The notes beneath the pieces are model-generated. The model searched no databases. It worked only from the letters and a program-made list of their open reading frames with translations, and was not told the origin of the DNA. The position numbers and the translations under genes are program-made. A DNA stretch of 64,000 nt from Hallerella sp963660435 (GTDB lineage Bacteria; Fibrobacterota; Fibrobacteria; Fibrobacterales; Fibrobacteraceae). The stretch's first letter is position 1. Each line of letters starts with the position of its first letter. Positions 35,597-43,774 of the stretch are shown piece by piece. The DNA lies in contig CAVKYI010000003.1 in assembly GCA_963660435.1 (NCBI GenBank), positions 1 through 64,000 of the forward strand. Reading direction: 5' to 3'.

Positions 35597-36220
35597 ATGA
35601 CAGAAATCCAAGTCCCGTTTTCCTGTAAAAAGATTCGCGAAGACGCCTGGAGCGCGCTTGAAGGCAACTGGACGTTTGCCTGCATCGTTTCCATCCTGTA
35701 TGGAATTACCGCGGTCGTCGTCCAAGTTCCATTCGGAGATTCTGTGGCGAGCTGCCTGCTTTCGATTTGCCTTTCCGTGCTGCAGTCCGTCCTGATCGTC
35801 GGATTTTGTGCCTGTTTCCTGGACGTTGTCAGAAAGAAGTCGCTGTCCTATTCCCGGCTTTTCCTCGCATACGCAAGTTTCCGCTTTTTCGGGAAAACTT
35901 TCTGGACAGGGCTTCTCGCCGGGATTTTCATCTTTCTGTGGACGCTGCTTCTCGTCGTTCCGGGAATTATCAAGGCGATTTCCTATTCCCTCGTTTACTT
36001 TATCCTGATAGACAATCCCGAATATTCCGCAATCGAAGCGATTACAAAAAGCCGTGAAATGATGTACGGGCACAAATGGGAATTGTTCTGCCTTTTCTTC
36101 AGCTTCATCGGCTGGTGGCTTCTCTGCATCGTCACTTTCGGGATAGCGGCAATCTGGGTTTCGCCATATTTCATGACGGCCGTTGCCAAGTTCTACGAGC
36201 GTCTCAAGGGAAATGCGTAA
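35597..36220 (+). CDS. DUF975 family membrane protein
   Basis: This 207-residue protein has about five to six membrane segments: near 28-45, 60-75, 100-125 ('TGLLAGIFIFLWTLLLVVPGIIKAISYSL') and 165-190. The 'VVPGIIKAISYSLVYFILIDNP' segment and a following 'ITKSREMMYGHKWELFCL' loop are typical of DUF975. No molecular function is known for the family. The ATG at 35597 has AAGGAGG just upstream. Its last 8 bases overlap the vsr gene. Confidence 0.85.
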   Translation: MTEIQVPFSCKKIREDAWSALEGNWTFACIVSILYGITAVVVQVPFGDSVASCLLSICLSVLQSVLIVGFCACFLDVVRKKSLSYSRLFLAYASFRFFGKTFWTGLLAGIFIFLWTLLLVVPGIIKAISYSLVYFILIDNPEYSAIEAITKSREMMYGHKWELFCLFFSFIGWWLLCIVTFGIAAIWVSPYFMTAVAKFYERLKGNA

Positions 36221-36641
36221 GAAAACGCCGATGACCCGCTCGGAAATGATGCGGGCTGTCCATTCCAGGGACACGAAACCGGAAATTCTCGTGCGGAAGG
36301 CGCTGTTCCGGAAAGGCTTTCGGTTCCGCTTGCAGCGACGCGATCTGCCGGGAAGACCGGACATTTTCGTGCTCCGTTACAATGTCATCGTTTTTGTGAA
36401 CGGTTGCTTTTGGCACAGACACGGGTGCGCCTTGACGACGCTCCCCAAGTCCCGCTCCGATTTTTGGAACGAAAAGTTCGACAAAAACGTCGCGCGAGAC
36501 GTGAAAACGTTGCGGGAGCTTTCCCTGCAGGGATTTCGCGTGGCTGTCGTCTGGGAATGCGCCTTGAAGAAAAACCCGGAACGCGCCATGGAAACTCTCG
36601 GAAGCTTTATCGCCGGCGACGAAGAATTTATCGAAATCTAG
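36213..36641 (+). CDS. vsr: Very short patch repair endonuclease
   Basis: Vsr nicks DNA 5' of T in T:G mismatches that arise from 5-methylcytosine deamination. The 142-residue protein has 'MTRSEMMRAVHSRDTKPEILVRKALFRKG' area at 7-35, 'LPGRPDIFVLRYNVIVFVNGCFWHRHGC' area at 50-77 (catalytic Asp in RPDI, zinc Cys/His set), and 'VWECALKKNP' near 118. No cytosine-C5 methyltransferase gene is in the window, although vsr is usually next to one. It starts inside the end of the DUF975 gene. A start at the ATG at 36231 (MTRSEMM) is also possible. Confidence 0.92.
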   Translation: MRKKTPMTRSEMMRAVHSRDTKPEILVRKALFRKGFRFRLQRRDLPGRPDIFVLRYNVIVFVNGCFWHRHGCALTTLPKSRSDFWNEKFDKNVARDVKTLRELSLQGFRVAVVWECALKKNPERAMETLGSFIAGDEEFIEI

Positions 36642-36680
36642 GCGATTTTTCTCCTGGTGGAATTATATTGTAAATATCCG

Positions 36681-36698
36681 CCGTCAAGATTTTGACGG
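36681..36698. promoter_or_regulatory. Palindrome in the GH9 leader
   Basis: CCGTCAA-GATT-TTGACGG, a perfect 7-bp inverted repeat 19 bases upstream of the GH9 start codon and just after a possible -10 (TATATT or TAAATA). It may be an operator for a cellulase regulator. Confidence 0.5.
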
Positions 36699-36717
36699 AT
36701 AGACGAAGAGGATTGGG

Positions 36718-38841
36718 ATGAAACGTTTTTTTGTCGCTGCGTTCGCCGCGGTATTTGGTACCGTTCTTGCCGATGATGTCTTTATCACGGTCGATCAGTT
36801 TGGCTATCGTCCAAAAGACACGAAAGTCGCCGTCTTGCGTTCGCCTCAGGTCGGCTTCGATTCCGCGCTTTCCTATACTCCGGGAAGTTCCATCCAGGTC
36901 GTGGAAAGCTCTTCGGAAAAGGTTGTCTTTACCGGAACTCCCGCGCTTCACAACGGCGGCGTCACGGATTCGTCTTCTGGTGACAAAATTTGGTGGCTTG
37001 ACTTCAGCGCGGTCACGCTAGACGGCACCTACTATCTTCGGGACGCTTCCGACGCTTCCAAGAAATCCTTTCCGTTTCAAGTGCGGGAAGACGTTTACAA
37101 TGACGTGCTGAAAGCCGCGGTGCGAATGCTCTATTACCAGCGGGTCGGAATAGCGAAAGAAGCCCGGTATGCCGGCACGGACTGGGCAGATGGCATAAAT
37201 CACGCCCAGGATGCGAGGGCTCGGGCGTTCATGGATTCGACGAACGCAAGCCTTGAACGCGACGTGAGCGGTGGCTGGTTTGACGCGGGAGACTACAACA
37301 AATATACGGACTGGAACGGCAATTACGTCGAAACGTTGCTGATGGCCTATTTCGACAGGCCCAAGGCCTTTACGGACGACTACAACATTCCGGAATCCGG
37401 TAACGGCATCCCGGACATTCTCGACGAAGCGTGGTGGGGGCTTGAACATCTGCTTCGCATCCAGAACGACGACGGTTCCATTCTCTCGGTCATCGGCGAG
37501 AGCAGCATGTCTCCGCCATCTGCGGCAACGGGCAGAACCTATTACGGAGAACCCAACGCGACGGCGGCGTATTCGGCGGCTAAGGCTTTTGCCTACGGCG
37601 CCAAGATGGCAAAAATCTTCAAGGGAGACTCCTCCTACCGGAAACTATACAATGCCGCGGAGAAGGCTTTCGCCTGGGCCGAAGCTCACCCCGACTCGAT
37701 GTTCTTCAATAACGATTCCGCCCAGGGCTCGATAGGCCTTGCCGCAGGGCAGCAGGAAGTGACGGAATCGACCAGTCGATTGGAAAACCGCCTGAACGCC
37801 GCGTTGCGCCTTTACGAACTTACCGGTGACGCCTCCTATCAGAAGCTTTTCGAGGAACGCTATTCCGAATTTCCGCTGATCAATTGGTGGGGAGATTCCT
37901 ACCGCTATGACCAGCACAACATGTTCATCCTGTATCTTAGCCTACCAAATCCGGATTCGGACATCAAGGCGGATATCGAATCCAAGTTCGTTTCGCTGAT
38001 GGACAATCCCGGAGATTTCATGGGCGCCTTCGAAACGGATGGCTATCGCAGCTTTAGCCGGGATTACAACTGGGGTTCCAACGGACACAAGTCCGCCTAC
38101 GGAGTTCTCTTCGACAGGCTTTCCAAACTGAAAATTTCGGGAATCGATTCCGCCAAGTACCACAGGGCGGCAGAAGAATACCTGCATTACATTCACGGCG
38201 TAAATCCCTTCGGCTATGTGTATCTCACCAACATGGGGACATATGGCGCAAGCAAGAGCGTCATGTCCATTTTTCACAAGTGGTTCGAGGATGGTTCCAA
38301 GTGGGACACGAATCCCGCTCCGGGATATCTGTCCGGAGGTCCCTATTCGGATTACAAATGGGACAAATGCTGTGACGACCAGTCGTGCGGAAGCGTTCGC
38401 AATAACCAGCTTTGCTTTGCGGAAGAACGTCCGGTCGGCGAACCGCACGAAAAGATGTATCGGGACATCAACAACGGCTGGCCGATGAATTTCTGGCAGG
38501 TTACGGAACCGAGCCTCGGTTACCAGGTGAAGTTCATCCATCTCGTTTCCAGGTTCGTCGAGGAAAAGGGCTTTGACCCGTTCGATCCGTCGGCCATTCA
38601 AAAGGCGTTTCGGCTTCAAAACGGCGTATCGGTCAAGGTTTCCGGTCCCGATTTGCAAATCGAATCGCCCGAAGAGATCCTGGAAGTCCGTCTGTTCAAT
38701 CTAAAGGATCGCGAACTGCTTCGTCGTTCCGTAAACGCCAACTCGGTGCGGATAGCTCTTCCGAACCAGCCTTCGGGAATCTATTTCGCAAAGGTCAGGA
38801 CTGCTCGTGCGGAAATAGTCAAGCGGATCGCTTTGAAATAG
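36718..38841 (+). CDS. Secreted GH9 endoglucanase
   Basis: This 707-residue cellulase has a signal peptide (residues 1-18, ending TVLA). An N-terminal Ig-like CelD_N domain follows ('ITVDQFGYRPKDTKVAVL', 22-110). The GH9 (alpha/alpha)6 catalytic domain runs from about 125 to 620, with the catalytic aspartates in 'GGWFDAGDYNKYTDW' near residue 190, 'YIHGVNPFGYVYLTNMG' near 500, and the acid glutamate in 'WQVTEPSLGYQ' near 597. The last 70 residues form a C-terminal module ('EVRLFNLKDREL...QPSGIYFAKV') like that of the GH5 enzyme, probably a sorting signal. Family order CelD_N-GH9 is standard. Confidence 0.95.
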   Translation: MKRFFVAAFAAVFGTVLADDVFITVDQFGYRPKDTKVAVLRSPQVGFDSALSYTPGSSIQVVESSSEKVVFTGTPALHNGGVTDSSSGDKIWWLDFSAVTLDGTYYLRDASDASKKSFPFQVREDVYNDVLKAAVRMLYYQRVGIAKEARYAGTDWADGINHAQDARARAFMDSTNASLERDVSGGWFDAGDYNKYTDWNGNYVETLLMAYFDRPKAFTDDYNIPESGNGIPDILDEAWWGLEHLLRIQNDDGSILSVIGESSMSPPSAATGRTYYGEPNATAAYSAAKAFAYGAKMAKIFKGDSSYRKLYNAAEKAFAWAEAHPDSMFFNNDSAQGSIGLAAGQQEVTESTSRLENRLNAALRLYELTGDASYQKLFEERYSEFPLINWWGDSYRYDQHNMFILYLSLPNPDSDIKADIESKFVSLMDNPGDFMGAFETDGYRSFSRDYNWGSNGHKSAYGVLFDRLSKLKISGIDSAKYHRAAEEYLHYIHGVNPFGYVYLTNMGTYGASKSVMSIFHKWFEDGSKWDTNPAPGYLSGGPYSDYKWDKCCDDQSCGSVRNNQLCFAEERPVGEPHEKMYRDINNGWPMNFWQVTEPSLGYQVKFIHLVSRFVEEKGFDPFDPSAIQKAFRLQNGVSVKVSGPDLQIESPEEILEVRLFNLKDRELLRRSVNANSVRIALPNQPSGIYFAKVRTARAEIVKRIALK

Positions 38842-38848
38842 GGATGGG

Positions 38849-40483
38849 CTAGGCTTCGATATTCCACGCCATCCCAAACAATTCATTTCCTTTTGACAAT
38901 TTCAATACCGTATTGTCTTGAATGATTTTTGGAATTGTCAAATCTTTTGAATAGTGGTTGCACTTGTCAAGGGCTATGAAAATCTGCTTTGGCGTTTGAT
39001 TGAATAATGTCAAAAGTTTCAAAGTAATTTCATCTTCAATATTCTTGAAATTTACGGAATCCTCGATCAACACAGGCAATGGTGATAAATTCAAAACGAC
39101 AAACTGAAATAGAAGCAAGTCTCGCTCACTTGATCCTGTTCCTTCGTCTTTTTGATTGATATAGTCGTATTTGTTTGGATTTCCAATCGAAAATGTGGAG
39201 AAAGAAACCGACTTTCCGCAAACATACTCGTTTGCATCTTTCAATTTTTTGTTGATGGATTGCTCTATTGGCTGAAATAATCGATTAAAAATGTCCGTAT
39301 ACTCTTTCTTTGCATTTTTATAGTTGGATTCGACGGATATTTTTTTTGCGTAAGCGTTATTTTCTATGGTTAATTGCTCGATTTTTTGCACTGTTCTTGC
39401 GTACTGCTTAAATAAGAACTTTGATAAATTATCTTTTGGAATGGAATTAGTTAAATCTTGTGTAAGATTTTCAATTTTTGTATCAAGTTCTTTTAACTTT
39501 TGGCGAAATTGTTTTTGAGCAGTTGCAATGTTTGGAGATAGAATTGCCTTTAGCCCATTATGAAAGTTCTCGATTTCTTCTATTTTTCGCAGTTCCACTT
39601 CAGGAAAGAACTCGTGTAAATCGGCAAGCTTATCCTTTATTTTGGATGATATGATATCATGATTTTGATCAATTAACGATAGACTAACTTTAATTTGATG
39701 TCTTTGCCTTTTTAATTTGGAAAGTTCTGTTTTCAAATAGAGTACCAATTCGTTTGTCGTTGCTTCAGCATCGTAAAATCCTATTTGATTTTCAGATTCG
39801 TATTTTTCAAGTTCTTGTTTCAACAACTTAATTTGTTCGTCATTTTTCTTTTTTCGTGTCTTTGAAATTGTTTCTACAACATTGTACTTTACAGCATTCC
39901 TATAAGCGTTCTTTTTTTCTTCAGAAGCATTTTTTTTATTTAACGCTTCTGCGATTTCTTCGTATTTTCCAAAAAGTTTTAACAACCGTTCAAGACTTTT
40001 GCTTTTTCTGTCCCCTTGTGTTTTTATTGGATCTAACAACAAGGTGCGTTTTTTGTTATAGATACGCACATAGCAATGCAATGCATCGCGAAAAGACAAC
40101 CCTGTTTGGTCTAAACCATATTGTGCCGCCAAAAATGAACGAAAATCCTCAATTCTCAGTTCGGATGTTTTTCTGTAGTTTTGATCACATTTTGCAACAA
40201 TGCTTGGATTTTGAGTTAAACGATAAAAAAAGTAGAATTTGTTTCCAAAGTCAAATTTAAATTCAATCTTGTGATGTCCAACATTTTCTAAGACATCCTC
40301 TGTTGGATAGTGCTCTGATCCAAATACAAAATCAACAATGTTTAAAAATGTGGTTTTACCGATAGAGTTGTCTCCCTTGTCGCCTCCGCAAACAATGTTG
40401 AGCCCGGCATGGAAAAAAATTGTATTCTGCTCTGTGTCTTTTGTCAGTTTGTCAAAAGAAGGGTAGCGAATTTCACACAACAT
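38849..40483 (-). CDS. ABC-3C system ATPase (DUF2326, SMC-like)
   Basis: This 544-residue ABC/SMC-type ATPase has a divergent Walker A 'GGDKGDNSIGKTT' near residue 35, long coiled-coil segments between about 180 and 400 ('KLLKQELEKYESENQ' and 'LKELDTKIENLTQDL'), a signature-like 'DEGTGSSERDLLLFQF' near 450, and Walker B 'LPVLIEDS' near 475. It matches the DUF2326 family used as the ATPase of ABC-three-component conflict systems. It is the last gene of the operon and starts inside the middle-component gene (11-base overlap). AT-rich. Confidence 0.85.
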   Translation of the reverse strand: MLCEIRYPSFDKLTKDTEQNTIFFHAGLNIVCGGDKGDNSIGKTTFLNIVDFVFGSEHYPTEDVLENVGHHKIEFKFDFGNKFYFFYRLTQNPSIVAKCDQNYRKTSELRIEDFRSFLAAQYGLDQTGLSFRDALHCYVRIYNKKRTLLLDPIKTQGDRKSKSLERLLKLFGKYEEIAEALNKKNASEEKKNAYRNAVKYNVVETISKTRKKKNDEQIKLLKQELEKYESENQIGFYDAEATTNELVLYLKTELSKLKRQRHQIKVSLSLIDQNHDIISSKIKDKLADLHEFFPEVELRKIEEIENFHNGLKAILSPNIATAQKQFRQKLKELDTKIENLTQDLTNSIPKDNLSKFLFKQYARTVQKIEQLTIENNAYAKKISVESNYKNAKKEYTDIFNRLFQPIEQSINKKLKDANEYVCGKSVSFSTFSIGNPNKYDYINQKDEGTGSSERDLLLFQFVVLNLSPLPVLIEDSVNFKNIEDEITLKLLTLFNQTPKQIFIALDKCNHYSKDLTIPKIIQDNTVLKLSKGNELFGMAWNIEA

Positions 40484-40688
40484 ATGACACGACTCCTTTT
40501 TTTATTTCAATTTTTTGCATTGCGTATAGACTGTCGAGAATTTCCATAAAACTCGCAATGTTTAAGGGTTGTGCTTTTCGGTATAATGCAGAAACAGAGA
40601 TGCTTCTTTTTTGAACAATTGACAATATTCTAGGAAATCTTGACAGAATGCTATCGCTATAGCATGTAACCTTGTCAGGGAAGTTCAT
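40473..40688 (-). CDS. ABC-3C middle component
   Basis: A 71-residue protein that starts MNFPDKVTCYSDSIL and ends with 'FMEILDSLYAMQKIEIKKG', the short winged-helix-like pattern ('..LD.LYALGAIE....G') of ABC-3C middle components. These small proteins bridge the ATPase and the effector-bearing CTD protein. The ATG at 40688 lies within the end of the CTD gene (14-base overlap) and its 3' end overlaps the ATPase start. An in-frame upstream ATG would read through the CTD gene in another frame and is rejected. Confidence 0.8.
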   Translation of the reverse strand: MNFPDKVTCYSDSILSRFPRILSIVQKRSISVSALYRKAQPLNIASFMEILDSLYAMQKIEIKKGVVSYVV

Positions 40689-41520
40689 CAAATACCTCGC
40701 AGTTTTGAATGAAAAATGAGATGATAATTTCGCAGGAAACTCTTGATGCTTCTGGGAAACTATGTTGCAGCCAATCAACCAATTTGTTGAATATTTTTTC
40801 TTGTTCGTCTTTCTCGGAAGAGAGTTTTTGATACATGAGAGAAACTTTAGAGGCAATTAATTTGAATTTTTTGCCGTAAAGATTTTCCGCTTGTTCAAAT
40901 AATTCAACGACCTTGTAATAAAACGATCTTACTTGCCATGATACTTTTTCCAACAGAAGTCCATTTTTTTCTTCGATTTTATTTGGTAATTCAATGGCAA
41001 AAAGTCTTAAAGTGCACAATTGAGATTGCCTTGTTCTAGATAATTCCTCGATTATAAATCTTAAATCAGATTCTATTTTCACGACATCTATATCAAGATC
41101 TGTAACGGGTTTTAAAATATCGGTCGTCTTCTTTTTTCGGTAACTTTTGGCAGCATCTCGTATAATCTCGAGAAACAAATCTGCACACTCCAATCCTATT
41201 GAATTATCGTCTATCGTCGGTCGGTAGGGCTTTAGTTTTGTAATGATATCTTGTTTTATCATATCGTCAAAATCGTTGATAAACGCACCGAACTTTTCCA
41301 CCTGTAATTTTGGATATATTCTTTTTGCGAGCGCGTTTATTGATCTGCTTCCGTTAAAACGAAATTTCCAGATTTCTGCAGAATCTTTTTCCAATTCTCT
41401 GTGAAGTGAATCGTCGGTTATTTTTTCAAATAATTTACAGCAAAATTCATCTACACGATGGTCTCCCGACATAATCGCATAAAGAAAACCCGCAAATTGG
41501 CTGAAAGTTAGCTTAGGCAT
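40675..41520 (-). CDS. ABC-3C effector/CTD protein
   Basis: This 281-residue, first-gene protein ends in 'FNKLVDWLQHSFPEASRVS' and 'EIIISFFIQNCEVFDELP', the hallmark C-terminal domain of ABC-three-component systems (EII-FF-QNCEVF). Residues 1-115 form an all-helical N-terminal domain I do not recognise ('FSQFAGFLYAIMSGDHRVDE' and 'FNGSRSINALAKRIYPKL'). No nuclease, NADase or membrane motif is obvious, so the effector activity is unknown. The start codon directly abuts four 10-bp tandem repeats, and I see no Shine-Dalgarno. Confidence 0.8.
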   Translation of the reverse strand: MPKLTFSQFAGFLYAIMSGDHRVDEFCCKLFEKITDDSLHRELEKDSAEIWKFRFNGSRSINALAKRIYPKLQVEKFGAFINDFDDMIKQDIITKLKPYRPTIDDNSIGLECADLFLEIIRDAAKSYRKKKTTDILKPVTDLDIDVVKIESDLRFIIEELSRTRQSQLCTLRLFAIELPNKIEEKNGLLLEKVSWQVRSFYYKVVELFEQAENLYGKKFKLIASKVSLMYQKLSSEKDEQEKIFNKLVDWLQHSFPEASRVSCEIIISFFIQNCEVFDELP

Positions 41521-41560
41521 AAATGTACCCGAATGTACCCGAGAGTACCCGATTGTACGA
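41521..41560. repeat. Four tandem 10-bp GTACCC repeats
   Basis: Four consecutive 10-mers: AAATGTACCC, GAATGTACCC, GAGAGTACCC, GATTGTACGA. The period is exactly one DNA turn. They touch the ABC-3C start codon on one side and lie in the divergent promoter region facing the DUF4417 operon on the other, so they are a likely operator. Confidence 0.85.
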
Positions 41561-41591
41561 CGACTTCCTGGGGACTCGCCTTATCTTGATG

Positions 41592-41611
41592 CTGAAACGG
41601 AAATGTTTCAG
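41592..41611. promoter_or_regulatory. Inverted repeat in the divergent control region
   Basis: CTGAAAC-N6-GTTTCAG, 7-bp perfect arms, 24 bases before the DUF4417 start codon and separated by 31 bases from the GTACCC repeats. Confidence 0.55.
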
Positions 41612-41634
41612 ACAATGTAGATAGGAGAATCTCC

Positions 41635-42324
41635 ATGACGAAAACTAACAAATTTAAAGCCGCAATTGATGATGGATTACAGCCGGAACTAGTCAAAAAT
41701 GCTCATTTTGAGGGCCTTTTTGAAATACCCATCATTGATAAACCCTACAATATGTTCATTCCTAGCGGAATCACTCCATTTAGCAAGAGAAACGAGGCGA
41801 TGACAGATCAAGAAATCGTCGGTTTCTTTGAACTGGACTTGAAATTTGCCGATGTTTTGCGAAATCCTAAAAACTATGTCGAGGATTTCAAGAAGCGTTC
41901 AGCAGTAATTTCTCCCGATTGTTCGCTTTATCGTGATGCGCCATTTGCTGTACAAATAGCGAATATCTATAAGAAAAACGCCATCAGTCACTATTGGCAA
42001 AGTCAAGGTGTGAATGTTTTTCCCCTTGTTCGCTGGGGCAGTCGCGATACCTATTCGACAGATGTATTGCCCGAACCAGTTGCGTTTGCAGGCATTCTCC
42101 ACAATAGTTTTATCGTCATTAGCACCTATGGCTGCATTAAGACAAAAAATGATAAATATCATTTTGAAGCCGGATTTGCGGAATGTATGAAAATTCTCTC
42201 TCCGCACACCGTTCTTGTGCATGGAGCAATGCCGAAGAATATCTTTGAACCGTACTTTAAATATGCCGATTTTCATCTTTTTCCAGATTGGATTAGTCGC
42301 AAGAAAGGGAGAAAAAATGGGTAG
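41635..42324 (+). CDS. DUF4417 family protein (copy 2)
   Basis: This 229-residue protein is homologous to the first DUF4417 copy (3789-4454). Shared blocks include 'SPDCSLYRDAPFAVQIANIYKKN', 'HYWQSQGVNVFPLVRW' (around residue 120-135) and 'TVLVHGAMP' near 195. There are no membrane or signal segments. An AGGAG ribosome site lies 8 bases before the ATG. The gene overlaps the next by 8 bases, and a chain of four overlapping genes follows. Function unknown; AT-rich and next to an ABC-3C system. Confidence 0.8.
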   Translation: MTKTNKFKAAIDDGLQPELVKNAHFEGLFEIPIIDKPYNMFIPSGITPFSKRNEAMTDQEIVGFFELDLKFADVLRNPKNYVEDFKKRSAVISPDCSLYRDAPFAVQIANIYKKNAISHYWQSQGVNVFPLVRWGSRDTYSTDVLPEPVAFAGILHNSFIVISTYGCIKTKNDKYHFEAGFAECMKILSPHTVLVHGAMPKNIFEPYFKYADFHLFPDWISRKKGRKNG

Positions 42325-42817
42325 TGGAAATAGCGGAAATTATCATGGAACAAGGGGGTGTTCACAACCCTTTGCTTTATTTTATCGAGTACTGCCCGAT
42401 ATGCGCGAGCGCGACATTTCTAGAGGTGTTGTTCTGAATAAAGTGTATCCAAAAAATCCAACAGCAGAGAATATCCGAAATATGATACATGGAAATTATG
42501 TAGGTGACAAAAATACGAATGGCCTTTTTATCTATGCCATTGATATGAAAGACAATATCATTGTAGGAAAAAGAAATGGAAATGGTACAAATCCTAGTGA
42601 CGCACCAACGCCTCATCCAACATTGTTAGGTGGCAAGAGCCCCAGAATTCAATGTGCGGGGATGCTTGACATTCGAGGCGGAAAGATATATTCTTTTGAT
42701 AATCAAAGCGGTCATTTTAAGCCAAATGTAAAATCCCTAGAAAGGGCTGCCGAAATTTTTTCTAGATTGCCCAAAAACGTGTTTCATAAAAAATATATTG
42801 GAGGTAAGTCCAAATGA
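42317..42817 (+). CDS. Toxin-like protein with MGSGNSG start
   Basis: This 166-residue protein opens with the glycine-rich MGSGNSGNYHGTRG. It then carries 'NPTAENIRNMIHGNY' (about 50-65) and a conserved-looking block 'HPTLLGGKSPRIQCAGMLD' with 'DNQSGHFKP' near 135, motifs I associate with stand-alone polymorphic-toxin-like proteins in mobile elements. No activity is established by the sequence. The ATG at 42317 lies inside the DUF4417 gene. The next gene overlaps by 4 bases and could encode an immunity or partner protein. Confidence 0.6.
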   Translation: MGSGNSGNYHGTRGCSQPFALFYRVLPDMRERDISRGVVLNKVYPKNPTAENIRNMIHGNYVGDKNTNGLFIYAIDMKDNIIVGKRNGNGTNPSDAPTPHPTLLGGKSPRIQCAGMLDIRGGKIYSFDNQSGHFKPNVKSLERAAEIFSRLPKNVFHKKYIGGKSK

Positions 42818-43197
42818 GCGAATACTTAAACAAATGGTTCTGGATAAAAAAAAGAGACGGAATACTTGACGCGGTTGCACGGGATCAATGGTTTATTCGT
42901 GGTTGGGAATCTCTCCAATGTATTGAAGAAAAAGAAGATTCGTTAATTCTTTGCTATAGAAATAGTTCAAGGATTATCCGGGTACTTAAAAGTGCGCTCG
43001 AAGAACGCCCTGCTCCCGCTTTTTTGCCAAATGACAAAGTGCGAATTGTAAAAAAAAACATCCATGCGATTGTTAGACAGTATCTTTGGCATTATAAAGA
43101 TCATTACTATTATTATATGCTCGTTGACAAAAACGGCAAAATGTTGAAAAAACGTTATATGGCGGACGAACTTGAAAAAGAGGCTTCTTCGAAATGA
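42814..43197 (+). CDS. Hypothetical 127-aa protein, coupled operon member
   Basis: Basic and rich in aromatic residues (run of tyrosines in 'HYYYYMLVDKNGK' near residue 95). The C-terminal third ('IVRQYLWHYKDHYYYYMLVD' and 'KKRYMADELE') has the look of a small SH3-like barrel. The first half has 'WFWIKKRDGILDAVARDQWF'. I do not recognise the family. It overlaps the toxin-like gene by 4 bases upstream and kptA by 4 bases downstream, so it is translated in register with both. An immunity role is possible from position alone. Confidence 0.65.
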   Translation: MSEYLNKWFWIKKRDGILDAVARDQWFIRGWESLQCIEEKEDSLILCYRNSSRIIRVLKSALEERPAPAFLPNDKVRIVKKNIHAIVRQYLWHYKDHYYYYMLVDKNGKMLKKRYMADELEKEASSK

Positions 43198-43736
43198 ATC
43201 TAGTAGAACTTTCGAAAGAAATTTCATACGCATTGCGGCACGCTCCTTGGGAATACGAACTGGAACTTGATGAACTGGGCTTTGTGCCCATTGTACAATT
43301 GCTCCGTGCATTGAATGAATCGGGATCATACGAACGAGAACTCACGCGAAACGATTTGGAAAAAATCATTGCGTCTTCCGAAAAGAAACGGCATGAAATC
43401 GCCGGAGATAGAATCCGCGCCCTTTACGGACATACCATACCGCAAGCTATCAAAAAGGATCAAGGAAATCCGCCTGCCATTCTCTATCACGGAACATCGC
43501 ATAAGAATCTTCCCAAAATTCTAGAAGGCGGATTAAAGCCGATGTCTCGGCAATATGTTCATCTGTCCGTTGACATTGATACGGCTACTCGGGTCGGCAA
43601 GCGGTGCGACCCGAATCCGGTCGTTTTGAAAGTCGATACGGTTGCGGCACAAAAGAAAGGTGTCGAATTCTATGTCGGCAACGAAAAAGTCTGGCTTTGC
43701 AAGGACGTTCCTCGGGAATTTCTGCAAATAGGGTAA
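43194..43736 (+). CDS. kptA: RNA 2'-phosphotransferase (KptA/Tpt1)
   Basis: It removes an internal or terminal RNA 2'-phosphate by NAD-dependent ADP-ribosylation. The 180-residue protein has the family pair Arg-His in 'EISYALRHAPWEYELELDELGF' area at residues 9-30, an arginine in 'IAGDRIRALYGHTIP' near 68, 'LYHGTSHKNLPKILEGGLKP' near 100, and 'YVHLSVDIDTATRVGKR' near 123. All expected catalytic Arg/His positions are visible. It ends a four-gene coupled operon. The usual bacterial role is unclear because bacteria lack the yeast-type tRNA splicing that makes 2'-phosphates. Confidence 0.92.
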   Translation: MNLVELSKEISYALRHAPWEYELELDELGFVPIVQLLRALNESGSYERELTRNDLEKIIASSEKKRHEIAGDRIRALYGHTIPQAIKKDQGNPPAILYHGTSHKNLPKILEGGLKPMSRQYVHLSVDIDTATRVGKRCDPNPVVLKVDTVAAQKKGVEFYVGNEKVWLCKDVPREFLQIG

Positions 43737-43774
43737 ATTTTGAATTTTCTCCCACAAAAAGCTATTATTTGCGC

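Noticed and set aside
40473..40856. 127-codon version of the ABC-3C middle component
   Set aside because: The extra 56 N-terminal codons overlap the CTD gene in another frame; the ATG at 40688 gives a protein of the expected size and pattern.
41521..41560. CRISPR array
   Set aside because: Repeat unit is only 10 bp with no unique spacers; it is a tandem operator-type repeat.
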